Source: Flagellimonas flava
GTDB lineage: Bacteria > Bacteroidota > Bacteroidia > Flavobacteriales > Flavobacteriaceae
DNA length: 64,000 nt
Direction: 5' to 3'
Assembly: GCF_900129665.1 (NCBI RefSeq)
Contig: NZ_FQWL01000005.1
Location: 151,085 to 215,084, forward strand
Below, in pieces: positions 9,371 to 16,486 of the stretch. A program made the position numbers and the translations under genes. Below the pieces are notes generated by a model. That model saw only the letters and a program-made list of their open reading frames with translations. It made no database searches and had not been told where the DNA came from. Every line of letters starts with the position of its first letter. Positions within the stretch are counted from its first letter, which is position 1.

Positions 9371-9397
9371 ACTTAGTTCTGTTAAGGTGACTTCTTT

Positions 9398-9426
9398 TTT
9401 GTTCCGAAATGAATCTGTATTTTTAG
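9398..9426 (+). promoter_or_regulatory. Promoter-like pair for the alpha/beta hydrolase
   Basis: TTTG (9398-9401), a 17-nt spacer and TATTTTTA (9419-9426) match the flavobacterial -33/-7 pattern with one mismatch in the -7 box. Transcription would start near 9431, placing the GTTAC palindrome in the leader. The spacer is slightly short, so confidence is moderate. Confidence 0.45.
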
Positions 9427-9443
9427 TTTCAGATATAGAGTAA

Positions 9444-9458
9444 GTTACAAAAAGTAAC
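9444..9458. promoter_or_regulatory. Candidate HxlR operator (GTTAC-N5-GTAAC)
   Basis: A perfect 5+5 palindrome, GTTAC AAAAA GTAAC, ends three bases before the ATG of the hydrolase. It sits in the only gap between this gene and the divergent HxlR regulator. Regulators of this family bind short AT-centred palindromes as dimers. A weaker half-matching site (GTTAAGGTGAC) lies at 9381-9391 near the regulator's own start. Binding is inferred from symmetry and position. Confidence 0.5.
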
Positions 9459-9461
9459 CGA

Positions 9462-10301
9462 ATGAAAAAGTTAATTACAAAAATTGTTCCGTTGGCCTAT
9501 GGCCAATACTTTAACCTAATTTCCCTTTTTGCCCCAAAAAAAATGGCCCATAAAGCCTTCAATCTTTTCTGCACAGTTAGAAAAGGACGGGTCCTGCCCC
9601 AACAGGAACCCTATTTGGAACAGGCAAAAAAAGAGGTAGAGATCGTTGCGGAACATCGACTACAATCCTACCATTGGCCAGGAGAAAAGGAAACCGTCCT
9701 CCTTGTCCATGGATGGGAAAGCAACACCTTTAGATGGCGGAACTTAATCCAAAAACTAAGAGAGGCAAATTTTAACATCATTGCCTTTGATGCTCCTTCG
9801 CATGGGTACTCTTCCGGCAAACTATTGTATGTTCCCCTTTATGAAGAAGCGGTTCACCATATGGTAAAAAAATACAATCCAAAGTACTTAGTGGGACATT
9901 CGGTGGGTGGAATGACCTTGATGTACAACGAATACAAAAATCCCAACCCAGGGGTTGAAAAAATGGTGGTCATTGGTGCTCCATCAGAATTTCATGAAAT
10001 TATGGCCCAATACCAGGACATCCTCAGGTTCAATGATCGGTTTATGGGTGTTATTGATCATTATATAAAAAATCGGTTTGGATTTCATATACGCGATTTC
10101 TCCAGTTCCAAGTTCGCTAAGAACAACACCAAAAAGGGGTTGTTGTTTCATGACAAATGGGATGCGGTTGCCCCATACCATGCATCAGAAAAGGTACATG
10201 CAAACTGGAAGGGTAGTCAACTGGTCAGCACTGAAGGACTTGGACATTCCATGCACCAGGAAGAAGTAAATAATCAAATCATTGATTTTCTAGCCGGTTA
10301 G
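9462..10301 (+). CDS. Alpha/beta hydrolase
   Basis: A 279-residue serine hydrolase with LLVHGWES (oxyanion region, about 81-87), the nucleophile elbow GHSVGG (Ser147), a likely acid in KGLLFHDKWDAVAP and a catalytic His in GLGHSMHQEE. There is no signal peptide, so it is cytoplasmic. Its divergent HxlR partner suggests it is induced by a small toxic or signalling compound, perhaps an ester or lactone. That is inference from the neighbourhood; the fold and catalytic triad are visible. Confidence 0.88.
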   Translation: MKKLITKIVPLAYGQYFNLISLFAPKKMAHKAFNLFCTVRKGRVLPQQEPYLEQAKKEVEIVAEHRLQSYHWPGEKETVLLVHGWESNTFRWRNLIQKLREANFNIIAFDAPSHGYSSGKLLYVPLYEEAVHHMVKKYNPKYLVGHSVGGMTLMYNEYKNPNPGVEKMVVIGAPSEFHEIMAQYQDILRFNDRFMGVIDHYIKNRFGFHIRDFSSSKFAKNNTKKGLLFHDKWDAVAPYHASEKVHANWKGSQLVSTEGLGHSMHQEEVNNQIIDFLAG

Positions 10302-10313
10302 GCCCAATGCATA

Positions 10314-10349
10314 AAAAATCCCAAACGCAGTTCGGCTTTTGGGATTTTT
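10314..10349. terminator. Bidirectional intrinsic terminator
   Basis: A perfect 12-bp stem AAAAATCCCAAA (10314-10325) / TTTGGGATTTTT (10338-10349) with a 12-nt loop lies between the convergent hydrolase and Gfo/Idh genes. The A/T tracts at both feet let it work on both strands. Confidence 0.8.
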
Positions 10350-10373
10350 AGCTTTTTCAATACAATAATCGAG

Positions 10374-11816
10374 CTAAAACTCTCTATAATCTCCTCCCAA
10401 ATATTGATTTGCCTCTTCTTCCGCGAATTTTGCCGTTTCACTGTCCCAATGTAGGGTTTGATTGGGAAAACGTCCTGCGATAACCCCCAAAAGAATGGTC
10501 TCGGTCAAACGCGCTGCATATTCAAAAGGAGCAGTACATTTATCCTTGCCCAAGCAAGCATCGATAAACTGGTGATAATGCTTGGGACCTTCGCTGGCAT
10601 AATTTCTAACGGGTTCTCCCAAATTGTGTTTTGCAATATCTTTGGAAATGTCCACATATTTGCCTCGAACTATTTTTCTGGGCAGCTGCATAAAATGTGG
10701 TAAAAGCAAGCGTCCCTTTGTACCTACGAACATAGCTCCCTGTTCTGGCAGTTCACCCTCTCCCGCAACTTTGGCATCAAGGGAAATATCTGTTTGCGAT
10801 GTTTTCTTGGCGTTGGTCTTGTTTTTGGCTCCGGGCAGCACCAAATCTTCATGTGAGGGAGGCATTCCTGGGCCATCGTACCAAATCCATTTTAACGATT
10901 TACCCGTGTATTCGGTTCCGGGAAATTCGTAGGTAACCGTATTATTTTCAGGGTAGCCATAACCGTTCGGTTCACGGCATTCGTTTTTAATGGTTCTGGG
11001 GACATCCAAGTTCAGAGCATTGTAGGGGGTGTCAAAAATATGAACGCCCATATCGCCCAAAGTACCACATCCATAATCCATGAGTTTTCTCCAGTTTCCG
11101 GGATGGTAGTATCCTTCCTTGTACGAACGTTCCGCCGAAGTGCCCAACCAAAGGTTCCAATCCAACTGGGCCGGTACCGGGTCTTCCCCCTCCGGCTCAG
11201 CACCGTTGTAACCCCAAGATTTTGGACTCCATGCATGTACGGTATGCACCTTTCCTATAATACCATCTTGTATCAGCAGGGTGGCCAATTTGTAATCGTA
11301 GAAAGAGTGCACCTGTATACCCATTTGGGTAACAAGACCTTTATCCTGGGCCATTTTCTTCATGGCTCTAGATTCAGAGACATAATGCGTCAAAGGTTTC
11401 TGGCAATACACATGCTTATCTTTTTGCATTGCCATCAATGAGGCAGGCGCATGGGTATGGTCTGGGGTAGAAACAATTACAGCATCAATTTCATCGGCCA
11501 TCTCATCCAACATCACGCGGTAATCAAAAAATACCCGGGCCTTGGAATGTTTCTTCCGTGCGGTGGATAAGTTGATTGCATCAACATCGCAAAGTGCCAC
11601 CACGTCCACCTGGGGATGCGAGGAAATATCGTTAAGGTCTGCAGCGCCCATATTGGCAACCCCTATATGCGCCGTTCGTATCCTTCCATCCGGTTTGATT
11701 GCCCTAAGCTTTTCGTGGGCACTAAGAACGGAAGGTGCGGCAAGCAAACCGAGGGCACCTACACCGCTTTTCTTTAGAAAATCCCTCCTATCTTGATTTG
11801 ATATCTTCTTACTCAT
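10374..11816 (-). CDS. Gfo/Idh/MocA-family oxidoreductase with Tat signal
   Basis: A 480-residue protein starting with a twin-arginine signal (RRDFLKKSGVGALGLLAAPSVLSA), then a Rossmann NAD(P) fold (RTAHIGVANMGAADL), VSTPDHTHA and the EKPL-equivalent CQKPLTHY that carries the catalytic Lys. The C-terminal GFO_IDH_MocA domain binds the sugar. Tat export of such enzymes with cofactor bound is common in Bacteroidota. It lies 16 bases downstream of a DUF1080 lipoprotein gene on the same strand; the pair fits a pathway that oxidises sugars at C3 and then cleaves the 3-keto-glycoside. The exact sugar is unknown. Confidence 0.9.
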   Translation of the reverse strand: MSKKISNQDRRDFLKKSGVGALGLLAAPSVLSAHEKLRAIKPDGRIRTAHIGVANMGAADLNDISSHPQVDVVALCDVDAINLSTARKKHSKARVFFDYRVMLDEMADEIDAVIVSTPDHTHAPASLMAMQKDKHVYCQKPLTHYVSESRAMKKMAQDKGLVTQMGIQVHSFYDYKLATLLIQDGIIGKVHTVHAWSPKSWGYNGAEPEGEDPVPAQLDWNLWLGTSAERSYKEGYYHPGNWRKLMDYGCGTLGDMGVHIFDTPYNALNLDVPRTIKNECREPNGYGYPENNTVTYEFPGTEYTGKSLKWIWYDGPGMPPSHEDLVLPGAKNKTNAKKTSQTDISLDAKVAGEGELPEQGAMFVGTKGRLLLPHFMQLPRKIVRGKYVDISKDIAKHNLGEPVRNYASEGPKHYHQFIDACLGKDKCTAPFEYAARLTETILLGVIAGRFPNQTLHWDSETAKFAEEEANQYLGGDYREF

Positions 11817-11832
11817 ACTATTGTGTTATTGA

Positions 11833-12630
11833 TTAGTTTTTCGATGTCAGCTCTTTGATTTTAATATTCTTGAACCATATGGGACTGGAATGGTCCTGTA
11901 AGCCAATGTAGCCTTTTTTGTACTTTCCGTAGTCCGGTGTGTTGTCCCATTTTCCAGAGTTTTTCTTTTTATTCCATTCTTCGGACCACGGTTGAAATTC
12001 CAATAACTTTTTACCATTGAGCCAGTGTTCCACTTTTTCTGGAGTGAAAACAATTTTGGAGGAATTCCATTCGCCCACCGGATTCAATATTTTCTGTGAC
12101 TCATCGGCCACATGCATCGCATAGTCGGCACCGGTTTTTTGCCAATCCTGTAGCTCAGCAGGATGTTCAGCTCCGAATTGGGAGTTATAGCTCGTCAAAT
12201 CGTGTATTTTGGCATAATTCTCGTCATCAATGAGCTGATATTCCGGGGAAACCTCAGGTGGTCCGCCATAACCTTCCTTAACATGATAAAAGATACCGCT
12301 ATTACCTCCTTCGGGAAGTTTCCATTCGAGATAAAGCTCGAAATTATCATATTCCGCAGCTCCATAAATGATGTCCTTTCCGCCTTTGTAATCCTGCTCA
12401 AGACCCAACTCCGTATCGAAGGTCAAAGTACTGTCCTTTATGGTCCATCCTGGCGGAAGCGTTTCCCCATTGTAGGCTCTCCAGCCTTCCAAACTGGTAC
12501 CATCAAATAGGTAGGTCCATTTTTCCAAGGGCTCAATTGGTTCCTCAGATTGGTCGGTAATTTCGGTTTTTTTGGTTTGCTTGCATGCACCTAGGGCAAT
12601 CAACGCTAAAAGCATTGCTGTTTTTTTCAT
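11833..12630 (-). CDS. DUF1080 lipoprotein (putative 3-keto-disaccharide hydrolase)
   Basis: A 265-residue lipoprotein (LGACKQTK, Cys16) with one DUF1080/PF06439 domain: FDGTSLEGWRAYN, WTIKDSTLTF, DFELYLEWKLPEGGNSGIFY and the closing GYIGLQDHSSPIWFKNIKI. The fold is a concanavalin-like jelly roll. Characterised members cleave 3-keto-glycosides without a classical acid/base pair. It is first in a two-gene operon with a Tat-exported Gfo/Idh dehydrogenase. The family is certain; the reaction is inferred from family plus neighbour. Confidence 0.88.
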   Translation of the reverse strand: MKKTAMLLALIALGACKQTKKTEITDQSEEPIEPLEKWTYLFDGTSLEGWRAYNGETLPPGWTIKDSTLTFDTELGLEQDYKGGKDIIYGAAEYDNFELYLEWKLPEGGNSGIFYHVKEGYGGPPEVSPEYQLIDDENYAKIHDLTSYNSQFGAEHPAELQDWQKTGADYAMHVADESQKILNPVGEWNSSKIVFTPEKVEHWLNGKKLLEFQPWSEEWNKKKNSGKWDNTPDYGKYKKGYIGLQDHSSPIWFKNIKIKELTSKN

Positions 12631-12785
12631 ATAATCTGTAATTCAATGGATTAAGAACATAGTTACTAAAGATAGTGACATTCGTGAGTCACCAAAACTT
12701 TTTTATACCATCAACACATGATGAACCACGAATGTTAATTCATAGGAAGTCTTTGACATAATGTGATGAAATCACCCAACATCCA

Positions 12786-12817
12786 TTTGTATAGTTGGTT
12801 GTGGGGAATTACTTTTA
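12786..12817 (+). promoter_or_regulatory. Flavobacterial promoter of the VOC gene
   Basis: TTTG (12786-12789), a 20-nt spacer and TACTTTTA (12810-12817) fit the Bacteroidota -33/-7 consensus with one mismatch. The predicted start point falls at or next to the ATG at 12823, so the mRNA would be leaderless or nearly so. This decides the start codon of the gene. Confidence 0.6.
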
Positions 12818-12822
12818 GTTCC

Positions 12823-13245
12823 ATGAAACAAGTTAATCCCTTTCACATAGCCATTCCTGTATACAATCTGAAAGAATGCCGTGAATTTTATAGTACTGTC
12901 CTTGAATGCGAAGAAGGGCGAAGCAGTGACCATTGGGTGGATTTCAACCTTTTTGGACACCAACTGGTCATTCATTACAAACCAAAGTCGGACGAAGATT
13001 TGCACACTAACCCAGTCGACGGAAAAAATGTGCCCGTTCCTCATTATGGAGTGGTTTTACCATGGGAGGATTTTCAAAATTTCTCGCAAAAACTTAAGTC
13101 CAAGAATGTCGATTTTGTCATTGAGCCATATATACGATTTGAGGGAGAAGTAGGAGAACAAGCCACAATGTTCTTTCTAGATCCCGCGGGAAACGCACTG
13201 GAGTTCAAGTCGTTTAAAGATATGGGTCAGCTGTTTGCCAAATAA
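12823..13245 (+). CDS. VOC-family (glyoxalase/dioxygenase-like) protein
   Basis: A 140-residue single VOC unit pair: [23 protein letters not shown] at the N-terminus and [16 protein letters not shown] at the C-terminus. Candidate metal ligands are His8 (FHIAIP), His in PHYGVVLP and Glu in ALEFK. The family includes glyoxalase I, ring-cleavage dioxygenases and resistance proteins; the substrate here is unknown. The frame extends to an ATG at 12763, but a good promoter lies between that codon and 12823, and homology begins at MKQVNPF, so 12823 is used. Confidence 0.82.
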   Translation: MKQVNPFHIAIPVYNLKECREFYSTVLECEEGRSSDHWVDFNLFGHQLVIHYKPKSDEDLHTNPVDGKNVPVPHYGVVLPWEDFQNFSQKLKSKNVDFVIEPYIRFEGEVGEQATMFFLDPAGNALEFKSFKDMGQLFAK

Positions 13246-13247
13246 TT

Positions 13248-13874
13248 TCAGACAATATTCAATCCTTTGCGTTTCACCCAAAAGTGGGCAAAAATGATAT
13301 TCGGAACCCACGATAACCACGCTACAATCTTATAGGCAATTAAGAATTCACCAAAAATCATTGTTAATAGTGGCAGCCAAAGTCTAAGGGTGACTGCGGC
13401 AAAACAGGCCGCATAACTATATATCATCATGCCCTGGTGCAAAGATATATCCTTGGTCCGTATTGCTGAATAAGCCTTCAAAGTTGTATACAACCAAACC
13501 AGGCCCAAACCGATAAAACCGGCCGCAGTTACTAATCCACCTGTGGCGTAAAACCCAATGTATAATGCACAAATTCCACTTAACAATGCGGACGCTACAT
13601 AAATCTTACCCAAGTTTCGATGCAGTTTCAGTTTTTTGGAGCGAATTTTTTTACTGAATTGGGACCAACCTGTAAGCAATGCAATACCCCCGAAGGTTAT
13701 ATGCCCATAAAATCCAATGTTCCACAGCTGATTTGAAATCAGCTCCGCAGATTTACTGAGCAAAAGACCCACAGGCTCTGGGGCCAGCCAATATAAAAGA
13801 GGATAAAGGCCCACTCCAATGGCCAAAAAGGCGAATATTACCCAAGCTATCTTATTTCTCGCGGATTTGGACAC
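13248..13874 (-). CDS. DUF2306 domain membrane protein
   Basis: A 208-residue polytopic protein with about six membrane helices and the DUF2306 pattern HITFGGIALLTGWSQF, LHRNLGKIYV, HQGMMIYSYAACFAAVTLRLW. Conserved histidines sit at helix ends and could bind heme or metal, as suggested for the family, but no function is established. It is convergent with the VOC gene (two bases apart) and stands alone on its strand. Confidence 0.85.
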   Translation of the reverse strand: MSKSARNKIAWVIFAFLAIGVGLYPLLYWLAPEPVGLLLSKSAELISNQLWNIGFYGHITFGGIALLTGWSQFSKKIRSKKLKLHRNLGKIYVASALLSGICALYIGFYATGGLVTAAGFIGLGLVWLYTTLKAYSAIRTKDISLHQGMMIYSYAACFAAVTLRLWLPLLTMIFGEFLIAYKIVAWLSWVPNIIFAHFWVKRKGLNIV

Positions 13875-13985
13875 GTTGAGTTTGTTTGCTACAATTTATC
13901 GAATAAATGCGAAAAAAGGCAAGATGACGCATTCCAAACCGTTATAAAAGATGTGAACGGCCTTTGAAAACCCAAATTGAAGCCT

Positions 13986-14132
13986 ATGAAAATTGTTCTA
14001 TTGTTTATTACCTTATTTTTTTCCGCTTTGGCCCTTTCCGGATGCACCAATGATGAAGGGGAAAATGATCTGGACTTTATAAGCCCCGACGAAGAAGAAA
14101 ACGTAGTTTCCCAACAAGTTTCCAAAGAATAG
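13986..14132 (+). CDS. Small acidic lipoprotein (48 residues)
   Basis: A short ORF starts MKIVLLFITLFFSALALSGC, an excellent lipoprotein signal with lipobox LSGC (Cys20). A 28-residue, strongly acidic tail follows (TNDEGENDLDF, DEEENVV) and then TAG. It ends five bases before the convergent folD stop. Nothing about its function can be read from sequence. The signal peptide quality and lack of an overlapping gene make it a likely real small protein that automated annotation could miss. Confidence 0.6.
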   Translation: MKIVLLFITLFFSALALSGCTNDEGENDLDFISPDEEENVVSQQVSKE

Positions 14133-14137
14133 GAAAT

Positions 14138-15022
14138 CTATTTGTTTTGTTGGTGCCTTTCCCGTGCCAAAAGTGTATTTTTTAGAAGCATGGCAATGGT
14201 CATTGGCCCCACCCCCCCTGGTACTGGGGTAATGTAGGAAGCTTTTTCGCTAACATTTTCAAAATCAACGTCCCCTGTAATGTAGTATCCTCTTTCCCGG
14301 GAAGTGTCTGGCACCCTAGTGATGCCCACATCGATTACGACCACGTCATCCTTCACCATATCCGCCTTCAAAAAATTGGGAACCCCAAGGGCAGAAACAA
14401 TGATATCTGCCTGCAAAGTGAGTTCTTTAATGTCCTTGGTCCTACTGTGTGTTAAGGTAACCGTTGCATTGGCCGCTTTGCCTTTCTGGCTCATCAAAAT
14501 ACTTATAGGCCTTCCCACAATATGGCTTCTACCAATAACTACAGTATGCTTGCCTTGGGTATCCACCTCATAACGGCGAAGCAATTCCATAATTCCGAAA
14601 GGGGTTGCAGGAATGAAGGATTCCATATCCAGCGCCATTTTTCCAAAGTTGGTGGGATGAAATCCGTCCACGTCTTTGTCAGGATCAACGGCCATCAATA
14701 CTTTTTGTTCATCGATATGTTTTGGCAATGGCAACTGAACAATATAACCGTCAATGTCCGTATTTTCATTTAGGGACCGGACCTGATCGAGCAATTCAGC
14801 CTCTGTGGTTTCTGTGGGAAGATGGATCAAAGTGGATTCGAAACCTATTTTTTTGCAGGACCTTACCTTACTACCTACGTAGGTGAGACTAGCCCCATCA
14901 TTCCCTACCAAAACAGCCGCCAAATGAGGCACTTTTTCACCTCTTTCCTTCATTTGGGCAACCTCTACGGCTATTTCATCCTTAATTTGGTTCGATATCT
15001 TTTTACCGTCGAGAATTTCCAT
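14138..15022 (-). CDS. folD: Bifunctional methylenetetrahydrofolate dehydrogenase / cyclohydrolase
   Basis: FolD interconverts 5,10-methylene-, methenyl- and 10-formyl-tetrahydrofolate with NADP. The 294-residue sequence has the active-site YVGSKVRSCKKIGF with the catalytic Lys, QLPLPKHID, the dinucleotide segment VVIGRSHIVGRP and the C-terminal TPVPGGVGPMT. Length and motifs are normal. It lies 36 bases after ffh on the same strand and is probably co-transcribed with it. Confidence 0.97.
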   Translation of the reverse strand: MEILDGKKISNQIKDEIAVEVAQMKERGEKVPHLAAVLVGNDGASLTYVGSKVRSCKKIGFESTLIHLPTETTEAELLDQVRSLNENTDIDGYIVQLPLPKHIDEQKVLMAVDPDKDVDGFHPTNFGKMALDMESFIPATPFGIMELLRRYEVDTQGKHTVVIGRSHIVGRPISILMSQKGKAANATVTLTHSRTKDIKELTLQADIIVSALGVPNFLKADMVKDDVVVIDVGITRVPDTSRERGYYITGDVDFENVSEKASYITPVPGGVGPMTIAMLLKNTLLARERHQQNK

Positions 15023-15058
15023 TTTTGATTGGTTGTTGGTTGTGGTTCTTATTTGGTA

Positions 15059-16387
15059 TTAGCGCATATTCTGCATCATCTGCATCATCTTTTTTCCGCC
15101 GCCGCCTTGCATCATCTTCATCATTTTACTCATCTGGTCGAATTGTTTTAGAAGCTGATTGACCTCTTGGATGGTGCGGCCACTACCTGCTGCAATGCGT
15201 TTTTTGCGACTTGCGTTCAATTTGGACGGCGTAGAACGCTCATCCGGGGTCATGGAATGGATTATGGCTTCTATATGCTTAAAGGCATCATCATCGATAT
15301 CCAAACCTTTTAGAGCCTTTCCCGCACCCGGGATCATACCCATGAGGTCCTTCATGTTCCCCATTTTCTTAATCTGCTGGATTTGACTCAGGAAGTCATC
15401 AAAACCAAAGCGGTTTTTGGCAATCTTTTTCTGGATTTTCCGCGCTTGTTCCTCATCAAATTGCTCTTGGGCCCTTTCTACCAAAGAAACCACATCTCCC
15501 ATGCCCAAGATACGATCAGCCATCCTCGAGGGATAGAAAACGTCTATGGCCTCCATTTTTTCCCCGGTACCAATGAACTTTATAGGTTTGTTGACCACGG
15601 ATTTGATGGAAATGGCGGCACCACCTCTTGTATCACCATCCAACTTGGTCAGTATAACACCATCAAAATTGAGGACATCGTTGAAAGCTTTGGCTGTATT
15701 AACTGCATCTTGACCAGTCATGGAATCCACCACAAAAAGGGTTTCTTGCGGTGTTATGGCCTTGTGGATATTAGCGATCTCCGTCATCATCTGCTCATCC
15801 ACTGCCAAACGTCCCGCGGTATCTATGATCACCACATTACAACCATTGCTCTTGGCATGCTGCACTCCAGCCTTGGCAATGGCCACTGGATCGTTGTTCT
15901 CTCTATCCGAATAGACTTCTACACCGATTTGCTCCCCTACCACATGCAATTGATCAATTGCTGCAGGACGATACACATCACAGGCTACCAAAAGTGGTTT
16001 TTTGGTCTTCTTATTTTTAAGGTAATTGGCCAGTTTACCCGAAAAGGTTGTCTTACCAGAACCTTGTAAACCGGACATGAGAATAACCGATGGGTTTCCA
16101 GAAAGGTCAATTCCTTCGGCATCGCCTCCCATGAGCTGGGTAAGCTCGTCCTTTACGATCTTGACCATGAGCTGGCCCGGCTTGAGACTGGAAAGTACGT
16201 TCTGTCCCATGGCCTTTTCCTTGACCCTATTGGTAAACTCCTTGGCAATTTTAAAATTGACATCAGCGTCCAGTAATGCCCGGCGCACCTCTTTGAGGGT
16301 TTCCGCTATATTGATCTCTGTAATTTGCCCGTGGCCCTTGAGGACGTGGAGTGCCTTATCCAGCTTATCACTTAAATTATCGAACAT
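15059..16387 (-). CDS. ffh: Signal recognition particle protein Ffh (SRP54)
   Basis: Ffh binds signal sequences and SRP RNA and delivers ribosomes to FtsY at the membrane. The N domain is followed by the G domain with GLQGSGKTTFSGKL (G1), DTAGR (G3) and TKLDGDTRGG (G4). The C-terminal M domain is methionine-rich, with MSKMMKMMQ and a final MMQMMQNMR. The 442-residue length is typical. Confidence 0.98.
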   Translation of the reverse strand: MFDNLSDKLDKALHVLKGHGQITEINIAETLKEVRRALLDADVNFKIAKEFTNRVKEKAMGQNVLSSLKPGQLMVKIVKDELTQLMGGDAEGIDLSGNPSVILMSGLQGSGKTTFSGKLANYLKNKKTKKPLLVACDVYRPAAIDQLHVVGEQIGVEVYSDRENNDPVAIAKAGVQHAKSNGCNVVIIDTAGRLAVDEQMMTEIANIHKAITPQETLFVVDSMTGQDAVNTAKAFNDVLNFDGVILTKLDGDTRGGAAISIKSVVNKPIKFIGTGEKMEAIDVFYPSRMADRILGMGDVVSLVERAQEQFDEEQARKIQKKIAKNRFGFDDFLSQIQQIKKMGNMKDLMGMIPGAGKALKGLDIDDDAFKHIEAIIHSMTPDERSTPSKLNASRKKRIAAGSGRTIQEVNQLLKQFDQMSKMMKMMQGGGGKKMMQMMQNMR

Positions 16388-16432
16388 ATGCTCTCGTCAT
16401 TTTAAAGGAGGCACAAATTTAAGAATAAAAAG

Positions 16433-16464
16433 AAAAGGACGGCTTTGGGGAGAGCCGTCCTTTT
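16433..16464 (-). terminator. Intrinsic terminator after the acidic lipoprotein gene
   Basis: A perfect 12-bp stem AAAAGGACGGCT (16433-16444) / AGCCGTCCTTTT (16453-16464) with an 8-nt loop lies between the lipoprotein stop and the ffh start on the minus strand. It separates the ECF-linked lipoprotein from the housekeeping genes downstream. Confidence 0.85.
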
Positions 16465-16486
16465 CAAAAAAGATAGGGGAAAAATC

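Noticed and set aside
15383..16069. Open frame of 228 residues opposite ffh
   Set aside because: The minus-strand frame is a complete Ffh; the plus-strand translation is His/Cys-rich and typical of antisense shadows.
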